A model generated the notes under the pieces. That model searched no databases. It was given only the letters and a program-made list of their open reading frames with translations, and was not told the DNA's origin. The position numbers and the translations under genes are program-made. A stretch of DNA of 64,000 bases, from the NCBI RefSeq assembly GCF_024868665.1, contig NC_079906.1, positions 13,020,807-13,084,806 on the forward strand, given 5' to 3'. The stretch comes from Triplophysa rosa (lineage: Eukaryota > Chordata > Actinopteri > Cypriniformes > Nemacheilidae). Below, piece after piece: positions 12,053 through 23,482 of the stretch (the first letter of the stretch is position 1; every line of letters begins with the position of its first letter).

Positions 12053-14294
12053 TGTGACTGCACAGAGAAACAGCAACAAGCATGACCTGATGTGATCCAG
12101 GACACTGACTAGCCACAGTTTTAGTTTTATTCTCTCTGCAGGGCAGACAGACGCGTAGACGAGCATCACCCCAGACTCTTGTGCTCACAGTTTAGGCAAG
12201 CTCAAAATATTGTCAAATGGGAAATAATTTTTAAAGGAAATGTTAACATTCATGAGGTCGTTTCAACACAGGAATCCATTATGAGAGCATTGTTCCTGAA
12301 TATATTTGTTCATAAATCATTGGTCACACTGTATGTCTGTGGGGTTTGTCAATATTGAACCAATGAAAAGTATTGGTTAATGCATTAGCTACCATGAACT
12401 GACAACGAACAGCATTTAAATTATGAATCATATTAATTTGAGCATTTACTAATACATTAACAAAGATTAATAAATGCTGAAAAACTATATTGCTCATTCT
12501 TAGTTTATGTTAATGCATTTACTAATGTTAAAGGGATAGTAAAAATGAAAATTCTGTCATCGTTTACTCTCCCTCTTGTCATTTCAAACCTGTATGAGTT
12601 TCTTTCTTCTGCAGAACACGAAAGAAGATATTTTGAAGAATGTTGGTAACCAAACAGCGCCCAGCACACATTCACTTCCAAAACTAATGCAAGTGAATGG
12701 GTGCCGGTTAGAAACATTATTCAAAATATCTTTTGTATTGTTCGGAAAAAAGAAAGTCATACAGGTTTGAAATGACAAGAGGGAGAGTAAATGATGAGAG
12801 AATTGTCATTTTTGGGTGAACTATCATAACCCGTATTGTAAAGTTTTACCAAAACCACTAAATGAATTCTTTTAAAAATAACCTTTTTCCATTTTCTGAA
12901 ATGTAGGGGCTTTAGACATACAAGGTATCTGCCCAACAGCAATGATATGAAATATTTTGGACATTTGTCAGAGAACAATGCACAAGTGTTTTAAATCATG
13001 TATGGTATTATTCACTGTTGTAAATAAAACCTCTTCAGGAGGAATTTTCTTTGGTTTCCTCCAAAAGATCAAAGACTGCAGGGTGCATATTTAACAGCCA
13101 GTAGAGATCAAAGGACTTCATGGGATATCTCATCTCTCTGACACTTGTAGAATCCACTATAAAGGGAATTGATTACTTTTGTTTATGTGTGTGTAGGTGA
13201 TGCCCAGTGTGTGGAGGTGGATCAGATGTTGAGATGTATTCTAGAGTTTGAGGAACAGTATCAGAAACCACGTTCTGATCAGTCAGCCTTATTGGTTCAT
13301 TCTTTGGCAATGCTGTGGTTGCTATGCAACAACTACACCAAGGTAAATAAAAACATCATACGTATGTACCAGTTTAATGATAGGCTACTTAATTAAATTC
13401 ATAAACGTACTAATACGCATTTAGAGCAGAGTACCTAATTCAGCACACACCTCGTGACAGCCACGTGTAACCAAACTTTGTCACTGTTGCTTAACAACAA
13501 AATTCAGACCAAAATACAAATAGAAAACATATTGCAAAACTGAGTCTCAACTCCTTTCCTGACTCTCTCACCCCAGGATAATCTATACTCTCTTTACTAT
13601 CCTGTTAAATAAAAAGTGTAAAAGCTTTTATTAATATGTTTAGGTTATTTTAATGCAGATTAACACTAAGGGATAGTTCACCCCAAAATGAAAATTCTGT
13701 CTTCATTTACTCACCCTCATGTCATTTCAAACCTGTATGACACTTTTTTTCTGAAGAACACAAAATAAGATATTTTGAAAAATGTTGGCAACAGAAAACC
13801 GCTGGTCCCCAGTGACTTGGTTTTGTGAACGGTTTTTGTTTACCGACTTTCTTCAGAATATGTTCATTTGTGGTTTGCAGAAGAAAGTCATCAAGACATG
13901 AGGGTGAGTAAATGAAGACAGAATTTTCATCTTGGTGAGAACTATCCCTTTAATGACTAAAGCCATAAGAAAATGAACAGTCAGACTGTCCCACTGATTC
14001 TCTGGTTATAATGGGATTATCCTTCAGGATTCTCTTGACCTCTGAAATCTCCAGATCGTTTATATATATATATGTGTGTATGTATGAGCGCATATATTTT
14101 GTGAGAATGATTTTGCTGGATGTACAATGGAATTTGTAAAATACATTAATAGGTCTTGGTGTGTGTGTGTGTGTGTGTAGGCCCTGGAATATGGAAAGAA
14201 GGCTGAGGTGTTGATTCAGGGGTCAAGTGAGCAGAACAGTATGAGAGAATCCATCCAGAATCTCCTGCATTATGCTGAAAAACATTTGCAATAA
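7510..14294 (+). CDS. zmynd12: Zinc finger MYND domain-containing protein 12
   Basis: Eight exons: 7510-7622, 8263-8404, 8497-8668, 9457-9626, 9707-9829, 9898-9979, 13197-13342, 14181-14294. They total 1062 bp, or 353 aa (human about 365), all with GT-AG borders and matching phases. The N-terminus (residues about 14-50) is a MYND zinc finger: CELC..C..C..C..YYC, with the last cysteine codon split by intron 1, then a His/Cys half ending SIHEKVC. The rest is helical and TPR-like (AIPAALLFLRWAMRLYG, LVPAYLLLAQANIG, HRSLGRLHAATGKYSSALFHFSND). The family is a sperm-flagellum/axoneme component linked to the TTC29 complex in mammals. The start is the first Met of the exon carrying the MYND cysteines. 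The 3' end abuts the tail of rimkla, which converges from the other strand. Intron 6 (9980-13196) is unusually full of repeats. Confidence 0.93.
10361..10924. mobile_element. hAT-like non-autonomous element with 8-bp target duplication
   Basis: It is flanked by the perfect direct repeat TGATAAAC at 10353-10360 and 10925-10932, the 8-bp length typical of hAT transposition. The ends are CATAGAGTG at the left and GGTTGCCGCTTG at the right, so the inverted ends are weak. The interior holds a CpG-rich block (GTCCGTGACGTCACCC) familiar from cyprinid repeats. No transposase ORF is present. A SINE is inserted in its right part. Confidence 0.65.
10724..10862 (-). repeat. tRNA-derived SINE (V-SINE/HE1-like)
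   Basis: On the minus strand the head resembles a tRNA, with an A-box-like GTTAGAGCATAGTG region and a B box GGGTTCGATCCC (about 10813-10824). After a short body comes the characteristic tail complementary to CCAAAGCGACTTACATTGCA and GCATTTGGCAGAC. It lies inside the hAT-like element, the third level of nesting in zmynd12 intron 6. It is a SINE, not a functional tRNA gene, because the anticodon arm is degraded. Confidence 0.75.
11201..11229. repeat. TG dinucleotide microsatellite
   Basis: About 14 TG units just right of the nested MITE in zmynd12 intron 6. Confidence 0.9.
11662..12056. repeat. Microsatellite-flanked repeat: (TG)n, body, (TG)n, (TGCG)n
   Basis: A TG tract (11662-11691) is followed by a dispersed fish repeat body beginning CCCGGTGGGGACCTAAACC, which is rich in GGGGAC and GGTCCCC boxes. 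A second TG tract (11949-11975) then runs straight into about 19 units of TGCG (about 11977-12055). The alternating purine-pyrimidine run of about 105 bp is a strong candidate for Z-DNA formation. Minus-strand reading frames here give meaningless His-Ala-Arg-Thr repeats. Confidence 0.85.
12528..12829. mobile_element. Angel-like palindromic MITE
   Basis: The left end is TTAAAGGGATAG and the right end is GGGTGAACTATCATAA. The arms are inverted copies (GTTTACTCTCCCTCTTGTC against GACAAGAGGGAGAGTAAAT). It is in zmynd12 intron 6. Confidence 0.85.
13665..13953. mobile_element. Angel-like palindromic MITE
   Basis: It starts CTAAGGGATAGTTCACCCC and ends GAACTATCCCTTTAA, with inverted arms containing TTTACTCACCCTCATGTC and its inverse. 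The second half is somewhat shortened. It lies in zmynd12 intron 7. Confidence 0.85.
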
Positions 14295-14295
14295 A
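14290..14295 (+). terminator. Poly(A) signal overlapping the zmynd12 stop codon
   Basis: AATAAA spans the TAA stop (14292-14294). If used, the 3' UTR would be only a few tens of bases. No other strong plus-strand AATAAA is obvious in the next 200 bp, and the rimkla 3' UTR on the other strand begins close by. Confidence 0.4.
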
Positions 14296-17001
14296 ACTGC
14301 CATGTTAAATAATTTCATGTTATTCATTAGATATTCACAGTAGATATGCTTGTCTGTTAGCGGTGACGTGAAAGAAATCTTAAATCAAAGCACCAAACAC
14401 ATTTTCATATTCTGGACATTTTTAAAATGTCTTTATTGTTGTTGTTAATGTTATTTTTACGTCATAACACATAACATCAATGTTAGCGTTCTATCACTAA
14501 GTTCTTGTTTTAAATTATACAACATTGCTTGGTTTTTTGGCATTTAAGTTCCACAAAAAAACAAAAACAAGGAAGCAATGAAATGAACACATGGATTCTC
14601 AAAACATTTCCCTTTTTCATACCAGAGAGCAGAGTGGTCATAAGCAGCAACTGTTGGTTTGTTTTTACTTTGTTACGTCAATGGCCAATGAGTAAAATCG
14701 TTAACTCACATGTGGTGGTAACCTTATTGATAAAAATGATCAAAACTTTACTGTGGCTATGACCACATTTTAACACTCAGTTCAGGCACAGGTTCCGTCC
14801 TCATAGGAGTTTTATCTCCAAACTAAATTCATTTTGCACTTAAAAATGTTTTGATCACAGATTTGATATTAAACATTAAAAATCTGTTCTACTGAAAGAT
14901 TCAGAGCGTTTAAGAGTCTGACAGCCATATTGTGTGCTATACCGAACATTGCAAAATGTCAGAATTTACAGGGACACTGGCGTTTGTGTGGGATGAGGTA
15001 AAGGGAGCACATCTCTGGTTGCATGGAATGATGAAACATCACACACAAAGACAGCAAATCACAACACTTGAGAGGGTGGTGAGAAGTGCGTGTGTGTGTG
15101 TGTGTGTGCACGTCTCAGGTGGTAAACGTCTCTTCAATAACGCTCGCATACAAACCAGTTTTTACTTTTCAAAAATAATAAATTATAAATTAGGAAAAGA
15201 CAACAGAACACTAAATATAAAACAAACAAGAACAGAGTGCATGTAACCATCAGGTCCCACAGGATGTATTTCATTAAAATGTTTGTACTTTTGTTTATTG
15301 ATACACATAGGCAGGACTGGATAGCATGAATGTCACATTTCCAAGGTGAGGAATTTGATCAAGGCTGCTTCCCTGAGTTAGCTGTAAATGTAAATCTAAT
15401 TTGAGTCAATGTAAACGGTTGCACATCCGTATTGATTCAGACTTGAAACCAAAGTGTGATTCTCATTGTTATTGATCTAAAAACTGTGACTACCATTGTA
15501 AACCATTCTGAGCTGGCTTGGATCATGAGTTTGGTCCATGGTGAACATGAGGTTTATCGTTATATGCAGTCCATGTTAAGACTCAACGTGAACTTAAATG
15601 TACTTGCAAATGTGCCAAAACTGATTAAATCTGTATTTTTGGATTTCTGGTCGCATTTCCAAGCTTGGCAAGCTTTTTTTTAAGAATAGTAAACAGAGGA
15701 GTGCGGCGGCATACAACAATATAATTTTAAATACAACAAATGTTTTTATTCAATAAAACGCATGACTGGCTTTTAATCCACTGGGCTGAATTAAGAGAAA
15801 TTGTAGCACCCATTCGAGTTGACACTAGTTTTATTGTTGCAATATTGTTGTACAAACAAATCGTTGAAGACAAATAGCTTATTCATCATCAGCGTTTAGT
15901 GTTGGCAAAACGTTCAGCCCTTGTGGTAAAAACATTTAGTATTTAAAATCTACTTTCTCTATTGCTATGCAACTCGCCGTTCAGACTCAAAGATGTGGGA
16001 GCAATTTGCCTTTGGTGTGGCAAACATGCAGATTGACGTGGTCATACGCAGATTTGAATACCTGACATTGGAAAATGAATTTGTACGTCACATTGCCTAA
16101 AGTAAGATTAATGTGAGAACAACGAGTGCTTTAACCAGTTCAAAATGGTGGACAACAGGGGTTTTTAAAATGGCCACCTCATTTACAGAATTACAAAGCA
16201 AGAGATGCACACGACAGTAGATCAGGGGCCACATCTTCACATATACATTAAAAAGGTCATACAAAACCGATCCCACAGTCAGTCACAGTTTTCACGCTAG
16301 TCTGATCAGCAGTAATTCATTAACTACAGGTAGCCATTGCAACAGCCTAAAATACTCATTCATGCTTTAAAATAGATGACGGGGTCTAATTGCAATCTGG
16401 ACAGAATAAATGCAGCTTTCCAGTTTCAGTTTTGCTATACCTCTTACATTTCTGTATACGGGGTGCTGCATGCCAACAGGCAGTTAAATGTGGGTCCATT
16501 TCTCACTTGCCCACATACAAAATGCATTATACCTTTAGCCGGCCTTCACCAAAGGGTTTGTAACAGACAAAATTCATTCACTCTATAATACAGATTTTAA
16601 TATGTCCTTGAGCGTGTGTGTGTGTGTCCTAACCCAAAGGTATGTACATTAGAATCCAGTTGGAAGGTAACCGAGAGATTAGTTAGATTTGGGAGTCTGG
16701 TCCCGATAAACCGCTCTACACTGCATGCACCCCCATATTACAGTGGCAAACCCATATTTAGCTGGTGCACTACAGCCAAGCTGGAGAGTACAAGATCTTG
16801 TGCGCTTCCAAACTGCACAGTATGATTCTATAGTCTGTCAATGTTGGAGAAACATCAGGGGAGCAGCCTCAGGGGTTTACAGGGAGGGTTAGTTTGATTA
16901 CATGTGTGCATCTGTATGTATAATGTCCGTTTCAGTATGTGTGTCGCGCTCTTCAATGTATGTGTATGCGTGGCTGGGATTCCAGCTCACTCAGTCTACA
17001 G
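14296..17001 (-). other. rimkla: Convergent 3' region; probable rimkla 3' UTR
   Basis: There is no coding sequence. On the minus strand this follows the rimkla stop codon. Candidate poly(A) signals (TTTATT on the plus strand) occur near 14432 and 15746, so the 3' UTR may be 1.3-2.6 kb. A short TG tract lies at about 15089-15108. Confidence 0.45.
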
Positions 17002-20000
17002 TTAAATCTCACTCGCCAGAAGAGAGTTGATATTGTAGGCGGGGTCTGCAGCGACAGGGGCGGGGCCCGTTTCGGTTAGATCCACCTCGCTCTCGCTGGA
17101 GGTGGAGCTTGTGCTCATGGTGGAGACCCCGTCGGGGAGGGCACAGGTGGCGCCGGGAGGGCAGATCTCATTGGGGATGCACACCTCTGTGGGGATTATG
17201 ACCTCGGTGGGAATACACACCTCCGGCTCGCTGCTAGTTTCGCTGGTGCTGGAGACCACAGAGAGCAGCGACATCTTCCTGCTGAGTCGGCTCGGCAGCA
17301 GAGAGAGGGCGTAGTCGGCCACGATGCCTGCCACGTCCATTCCGCACACCTGGTCAAACGCGATGAAGCCCACGTTGGCGTTGGCCTCGCACACCACGAA
17401 GGAGCCGTCGTTCAGCTGCAGTAGGTCGATTCCGCACACGTCCATCCCCAAAATATTGCACACCTGGACGGCTAGCTGCTTTCCCTGCTCGCTGAGGGGA
17501 CACATCATTCCCACGCCACCTAGCGAAAGAGAGCACGTGTTGAGCTGGGAAACTTTTTTTGATAGTTTCCGTAGGATGCCTCAGGCAAGAAAGCTTGTGA
17601 TATGCAAGTCACTTTGCATAAATGTGCTAACTAAATATACTTGGTTTTACGAAAGTGCCATTCATCATCAACTGTGATGAAGTTACGCAAAAAAGGCAGT
17701 TACAGCTACATTAACACATTTTCTGATGATATGCCAGATTTACTAACGGATTTAACATTTTAACATTTTAAACACAACACTGATTTAGTCTTGCTTTAGT
17801 TTTTGGCAGTTACCACCAAATTTGTACATTTGTCATTTAATGCATTACTTGCATCACCAAACCATTTCAGTCACAATAAAAGAACAGCTCTGACTGGGAT
17901 CTCCATATAACTCTTTATTTAGTTTTATAAAACCATACCCAGCGAACAATTGCTCTGCATGCGCCCGTCGGTAGAGCAACGCAGCATGGATCCGATCACT
18001 CTACCCCCCACCAGAACCACTCGCACATCTCGTCCATGGCTTTCTTTAACGTACTCTTGAAACAAGTATGGGGCGTCATGACGAATCAGGTGACACAGGT
18101 CTGATAGATGATGCTTGTCCCGGGCCAAAAACACAGCTTTACCTGTTCAGATCAAAACAGAGCGCACAATTTTAACTTTATACAAGTGCTGCACTTTTGC
18201 TCATGCAAAACTGGGTGAAAAGGTAATCTGGCTCAATTTTAACTTCAGAGCTGCCAAGCCCAGTGTTTTTTCTTTTCCAAGATGTTGCAAAATCTTCACA
18301 AAAGGAAATAACATAAAAGGAAATAGCATAAAAACACTGACACTAATAGGAGGGAGCACCTTATGGAGAAACGAGTTGAGTGCATCGCTCAAGGGCTCAA
18401 AGGTGACAAAGCAGGGCCGTGATCTGAGGCATTCGGCTACCACACTTAATTCCCCACAGGAGACCTTTCGAAACATGTCAGCCTGGCAAAGGTCAACACC
18501 GTGTGCGGGTTTACTTTCAACCATAGTTTAACTAATCGCATACCTTTTAAACTAAAGTTCACTCAAACGTCCTGCTTGTCATAACCAGGGTTCTCGCACC
18601 AATAGACTTCCATAAATTTCACTCATTTGTCATCACTGGATATGGATTTTAAATAATTCAAGTCTGCAAAGGGCTGCTCATTAAACATTTTAAAGCCAGG
18701 CATTACATGCAAAAAAATGCAATTCATTTCAATGACATTTCAAGGCTGTCAAAAATGTCATATTTCAGATTCTTTGTTTAACCCCGTAAATACAAAATCT
18801 TCACATCTTCAACGAACCAGCTCAAAACGATTACTTGAAACAGATCTTGACGCAAGCATGAACCTGCACAACAGCATTCTGAAACGGCTTATTGTCTGTG
18901 AGCACCTGCCAGCAGAATAATCCATGACCAATAAATTAATAAATCATGATATTTACAGCATCATAATTTTGATCAGATGTTGCAGCTGCTCTTAATCTTG
19001 CGAAGCCGACAACTGCTCTGCGCAACTTTGAGCGCCAGTCAATTATCTAAAAACAATAGTTTTTAAACTGATGCATGCCAGCAAACACACCACATATTGC
19101 TTGAGCGCAGGACAAAGGCCCACCCTGAGCACGGAGCGGGACAAAAACGGCAGTCTTTGTTTTTTGAGGTTAAAAGGGGACAGCGTTTCCAAGCTTCTCG
19201 GTTTCTTTATCCTGAGATTCATCATGCTGTGTAATTTCTTTATTGAGGCACAACATGTGAGCCTGTAGACGTAAATTCTACATTTGGGTAAATGTGCTGC
19301 TTCCTTCCCCCCCAAAGGACCCCTTATGAACACCAGCTGTTCAGGGATCAGTGCTTTACCTCTATGTCCACGAGCATTCTTCACCACGACAGGGTAACCC
19401 AGCGGCTCGGCTTCATCGATCATCTTGCGGAAGTTGTCATGTCCCCCTGGAGATGCACAAACAGTATGTGAATACAGGGCTCAAGACTAACATTTCAGGG
19501 AGGTGGCACTGGTGCCACTAAAGCCGAGCTAAAACTAAGGGACTGTGAGACTACTTGAATTTCTATGGCGCTTACAATACACAACAAAGTTTCTTGTCAT
19601 CCTTCATCATCTTGTTGCAGCAGCACACACACCACACAACGCAGACAAAGACCTTTGTCAACAAGACCTTGGTCGAAGAGCAGATGCGACCAACAGCGAA
19701 AACACATTGCGCTTACTTCTAGTTTGATGGTGGATGGCAAACGAGTTGTTGGTGCGTTTGCGATTTTGGTCGTGATCCGGGGGTTTTGTCGCAGACCTTA
19801 GAAATCTGTCCATGACAGCAAAATCCAGCCAAAAATCACGAAGTGTGAGCTTGCCATAAGTTATACAGTTGGTGGCACCAGCCCTTAATTTGGTAGCACC
19901 AGAGCGTGGGGTAAGGCAAGAAAAAAGAAGCACTTACACCCAAACATGTTAAATACAACAATAAATCAATTGCAAATTAATAAAAATATTGTTTATGATA

Positions 20001-23000
20001 TAATGTATATTGATTGTATTGCTTATACATAAACAACACTCTTTCAAGGAGAAAGTGTATTTAAAACACGTTTCTAAATTATTGTATGCTACTATTTTCT
20101 TTATCTTAAGTCATATAAGGAAAACACATCAGTGAGTGTTGTGGGCCCGTCCTTTGTTGTTTGATAAACATTAAAAACAGAGATCTTTATTATGCTGCAG
20201 CCCCTTTAAAGGGACATTCACCCAAAAATGAAAATTCTGTCATCATTTACTTACCCTCAGATTATTTCAAACCTGTATAAATTTCTTTGTTCTGCTGAAC
20301 ACAAAGGAAGATATTTGAAAGAATGTCAATAACCAAACAGAACTCATCATCCATTTACTGCCATAGTAGGGAAAATAAATACTATGGGACTCAATGGGGG
20401 ATGAGCTCGGTTTGGTTATTGACATTCTTCCAAATATCTTCCTTTGTGTTCAGCAGAACAAAGAAATTGGAACAACCTGAGGGTGAGTAAATGACAGAAT
20501 TTTCATTTTTAGGTGAACTGTCCCTTAAAGAGCGAGTATACGGATCTATATTGTGACGCATGCGTTTTGTTTCCCAACTGTTTGCGTTCATTAAACAAAC
20601 TACTTTTACACGGATCCTTGCTAATATGGGAATTTTGACGCAATTTTGTGTTTGTGTACGTTTCAGAGTAAGAAGATGTGAAAGAGGACTCGGTTTAGTA
20701 GCTTGCGCTCTGTTTCTCTATGGACGCGCATTTCTGTGCATTAAATTTATAACGCACAAAAATGATATTGATGACCGGTGCGACCATTTTGCCAGAAGAA
20801 TAGTCGCAAAATGCAACCATTTGGTCGCAGTGAACTTAATTGTGAGATTTACTTTGAGCGTGAGATTCCCAAGTGAGATGCAAAACAGCTCTAATGAAAC
20901 AACAGACAATGAGACATTTTATATCCACATGAGAAGAACAGCCATGCTGACAATTTTTGCTGCAATGCACGTCTCCCGTTTCCTGATCTGCAGTCAGTCC
21001 AACTACGTGACCAGATTCTGAAGGTTAATGGCTCTAAGATGCATTAGGAAAATGTTTTTCAGATGACACATGATGGCCACATGTAACCGAATAGCAGCCA
21101 AGAAAACCAAAAGAAAACTGTATAAGAAAAAGCATGAGAAATTAAAGGTTTAAGCACAAACCCCAAAATGTGAATTTACAACGGCTAGAAATGTCTGTGC
21201 TTTAACACAAATATAGTATGTGCTTTTCAAAAGAAAATGGCTCTTGTAATCGATGCAGTATCTGTTTGAGCTGAGCCGTAGCTTTCAATGGGAGGGGGCA
21301 CAGAGTGGGGGAGAGAGAGTGAGCGAGAGAGCGAGCAAAAGAGAGAATGCAGGGTGTGTAAAGGAGGCCTCTGCCAGAAACACGTTACTACAGCAGCTTT
21401 AACTGCTGTTATACATCCCCAAACCATCTCTCTATATCTCTCGGATTGATCACGTTTAGCTTCTATAGACAGTCATGAGGGTTTTCCCCAAACAGCAGCC
21501 ATTTAAACTAACAACAGTGTGAATGAATGAGAAATACAGACACGTACACATAGAGGTGCAGTTAAAACAAATGTACCGGCAGCAACATTTAAGTTTAAGT
21601 ATAAAAACGGCATAACTGGCATTATTTCTATTGTGTTTATAACAGTGACTACATGGGTACTGGTCGACATTTTTTTAACAAATGGCATCAAAGCAAATAT
21701 TTTGTCCAAATATTTACATTCAAATAATACATCAGAGGCACATTTTTTGTTATTTTAGTTTTACAGTTTTATAATCGATATTGTCTTAAGTGTACACTTG
21801 CAGTTTTATTTAGTGTATTCACATCCAGATTAGATGAAGGGTTTAGGAATTACAGCTCCTTAATATGTAGCTCCCCCCTTTTTCAAGGGACCAAAAGTAA
21901 TTGGACAGTCGAATCAAAGGCTGTTTTATTCACTGTTATGGGCTTTTCCTTTAATAATTTCCTCATAAATGAAGCTAGAAGCTGTTGCTGTGTGAACCCA
22001 CATCATGGGGTTCAGGGAGATCTCCATGAAAGTGAAACAGGCCATAGTTAGATTTCAAAAACACAACAAATCCATCATAAAGATTGCAGGAACATTCTGC
22101 AAAGGAACGCCAAACCAACATTCTGAGAAGAAAACACTGGTGAGTTCAATAAAAAAAATCCTGAAAGTCTATACATGATAAAAGTGGTGGATGATGGCAT
22201 TATCCTCACCATGATAAAGCAAAAACCCTTCACAGCGTCCAGACAAGTGAGGAATTAATCTGGATGCTTATGTCTTCTGTTACATCATCAAAAAACACCA
22301 GTGACCAGTGCCTTAGGAAGCCGTGCATTGAAGTGGAATCACACTGCCTGTCCTGAACACTATTTTACTGTTCAAGATGTTTAAGATGTTTACTGCTCAT
22401 GTCATGAGATATTCCAAGCCTTCTCCCTAGTTTTTATTCCTAATATTCCTGAGCTTTTTTCCTCAGGCTACTAGACTGCTCAACATCAAAAACTGATATA
22501 CAGTTTCATGGACTATAATGCATCATGCATTGCACCTAATGCAATAACCATCCATTACCAAACTTACATACCTATATCTGTACTACGTGCACTATATGGT
22601 TGATCCATTATACATACAGGTTCATGTGTACACCTGCATATTTAATGTGTATGTTCAACGTCTAATGTGTATATACTGTCCATATGTGTATAATATATAT
22701 TGTCTTTTTTGTACAGTCTGTCTATTTATACTTTGCACTGCTCATCTACATACTGTCACTTAACAGTCATACAGTTGTTTGTCATACAGTTGTCTGTCGA
22801 ACTGCATTCTACTTTGCATGGAGTACACACCCAAGACTTTCACTCACCACACGTGGTGATGTGACAATAAAAGTGAGTTGAGTAAATAGTCTTATGCAGG
22901 TTGTTATTAGTTTTATCTCGCCAAAAACTATTTTAGAAGTCTAATCTATCCACCCTATTCTTGAGGCTTGTACCTTGTTGTGAACCCTCTGTAGTTGTCC

Positions 23001-23437
23001 TTGTCTTCTCTTTATTGTTTATTTATTAATCTCTTTACCTCTTGGAGAGTGTTCTTTATTTGTCTAGATGTTGTGAAGGGGTTTTTCTTTATCATGGAGA
23101 GGATAATGCCATCATCTACTCCGTAATTTTATATAAACGTCATGTATTTTTTTGTTGCTGAGCTCACCAGTGTGTTGTTTTCTTCTCAGAGTCTGCCAAA
23201 TTGTTGATTTGGCCACTCTTAATGTTCCAGGGATCTTTCTAATGTATTTGTTTAGTTTTTGAAATCAGTGTTTTCCACAGGAATTTGAGAGACAATGGCT
23301 CTGAGGACGTCACACACTAATTAGCATATGTGTGACGTCATCATGTCATGTTTGCATTTGGACTAGTTTTGCCACTTGAAATGTTTTGCTTTGAGTCTGA
23401 TCACGACATAGATCATTGCACGCAGACTCACATCAAG

Positions 23438-23482
<45 letters not shown>

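Noticed and set aside
11909..12188. Minus-strand frames rich in His-Ala-Arg-Thr repeats
   Set aside because: They are translations of the (TGCG)n and (TG)n microsatellite, open in all frames because the repeat has no stops.
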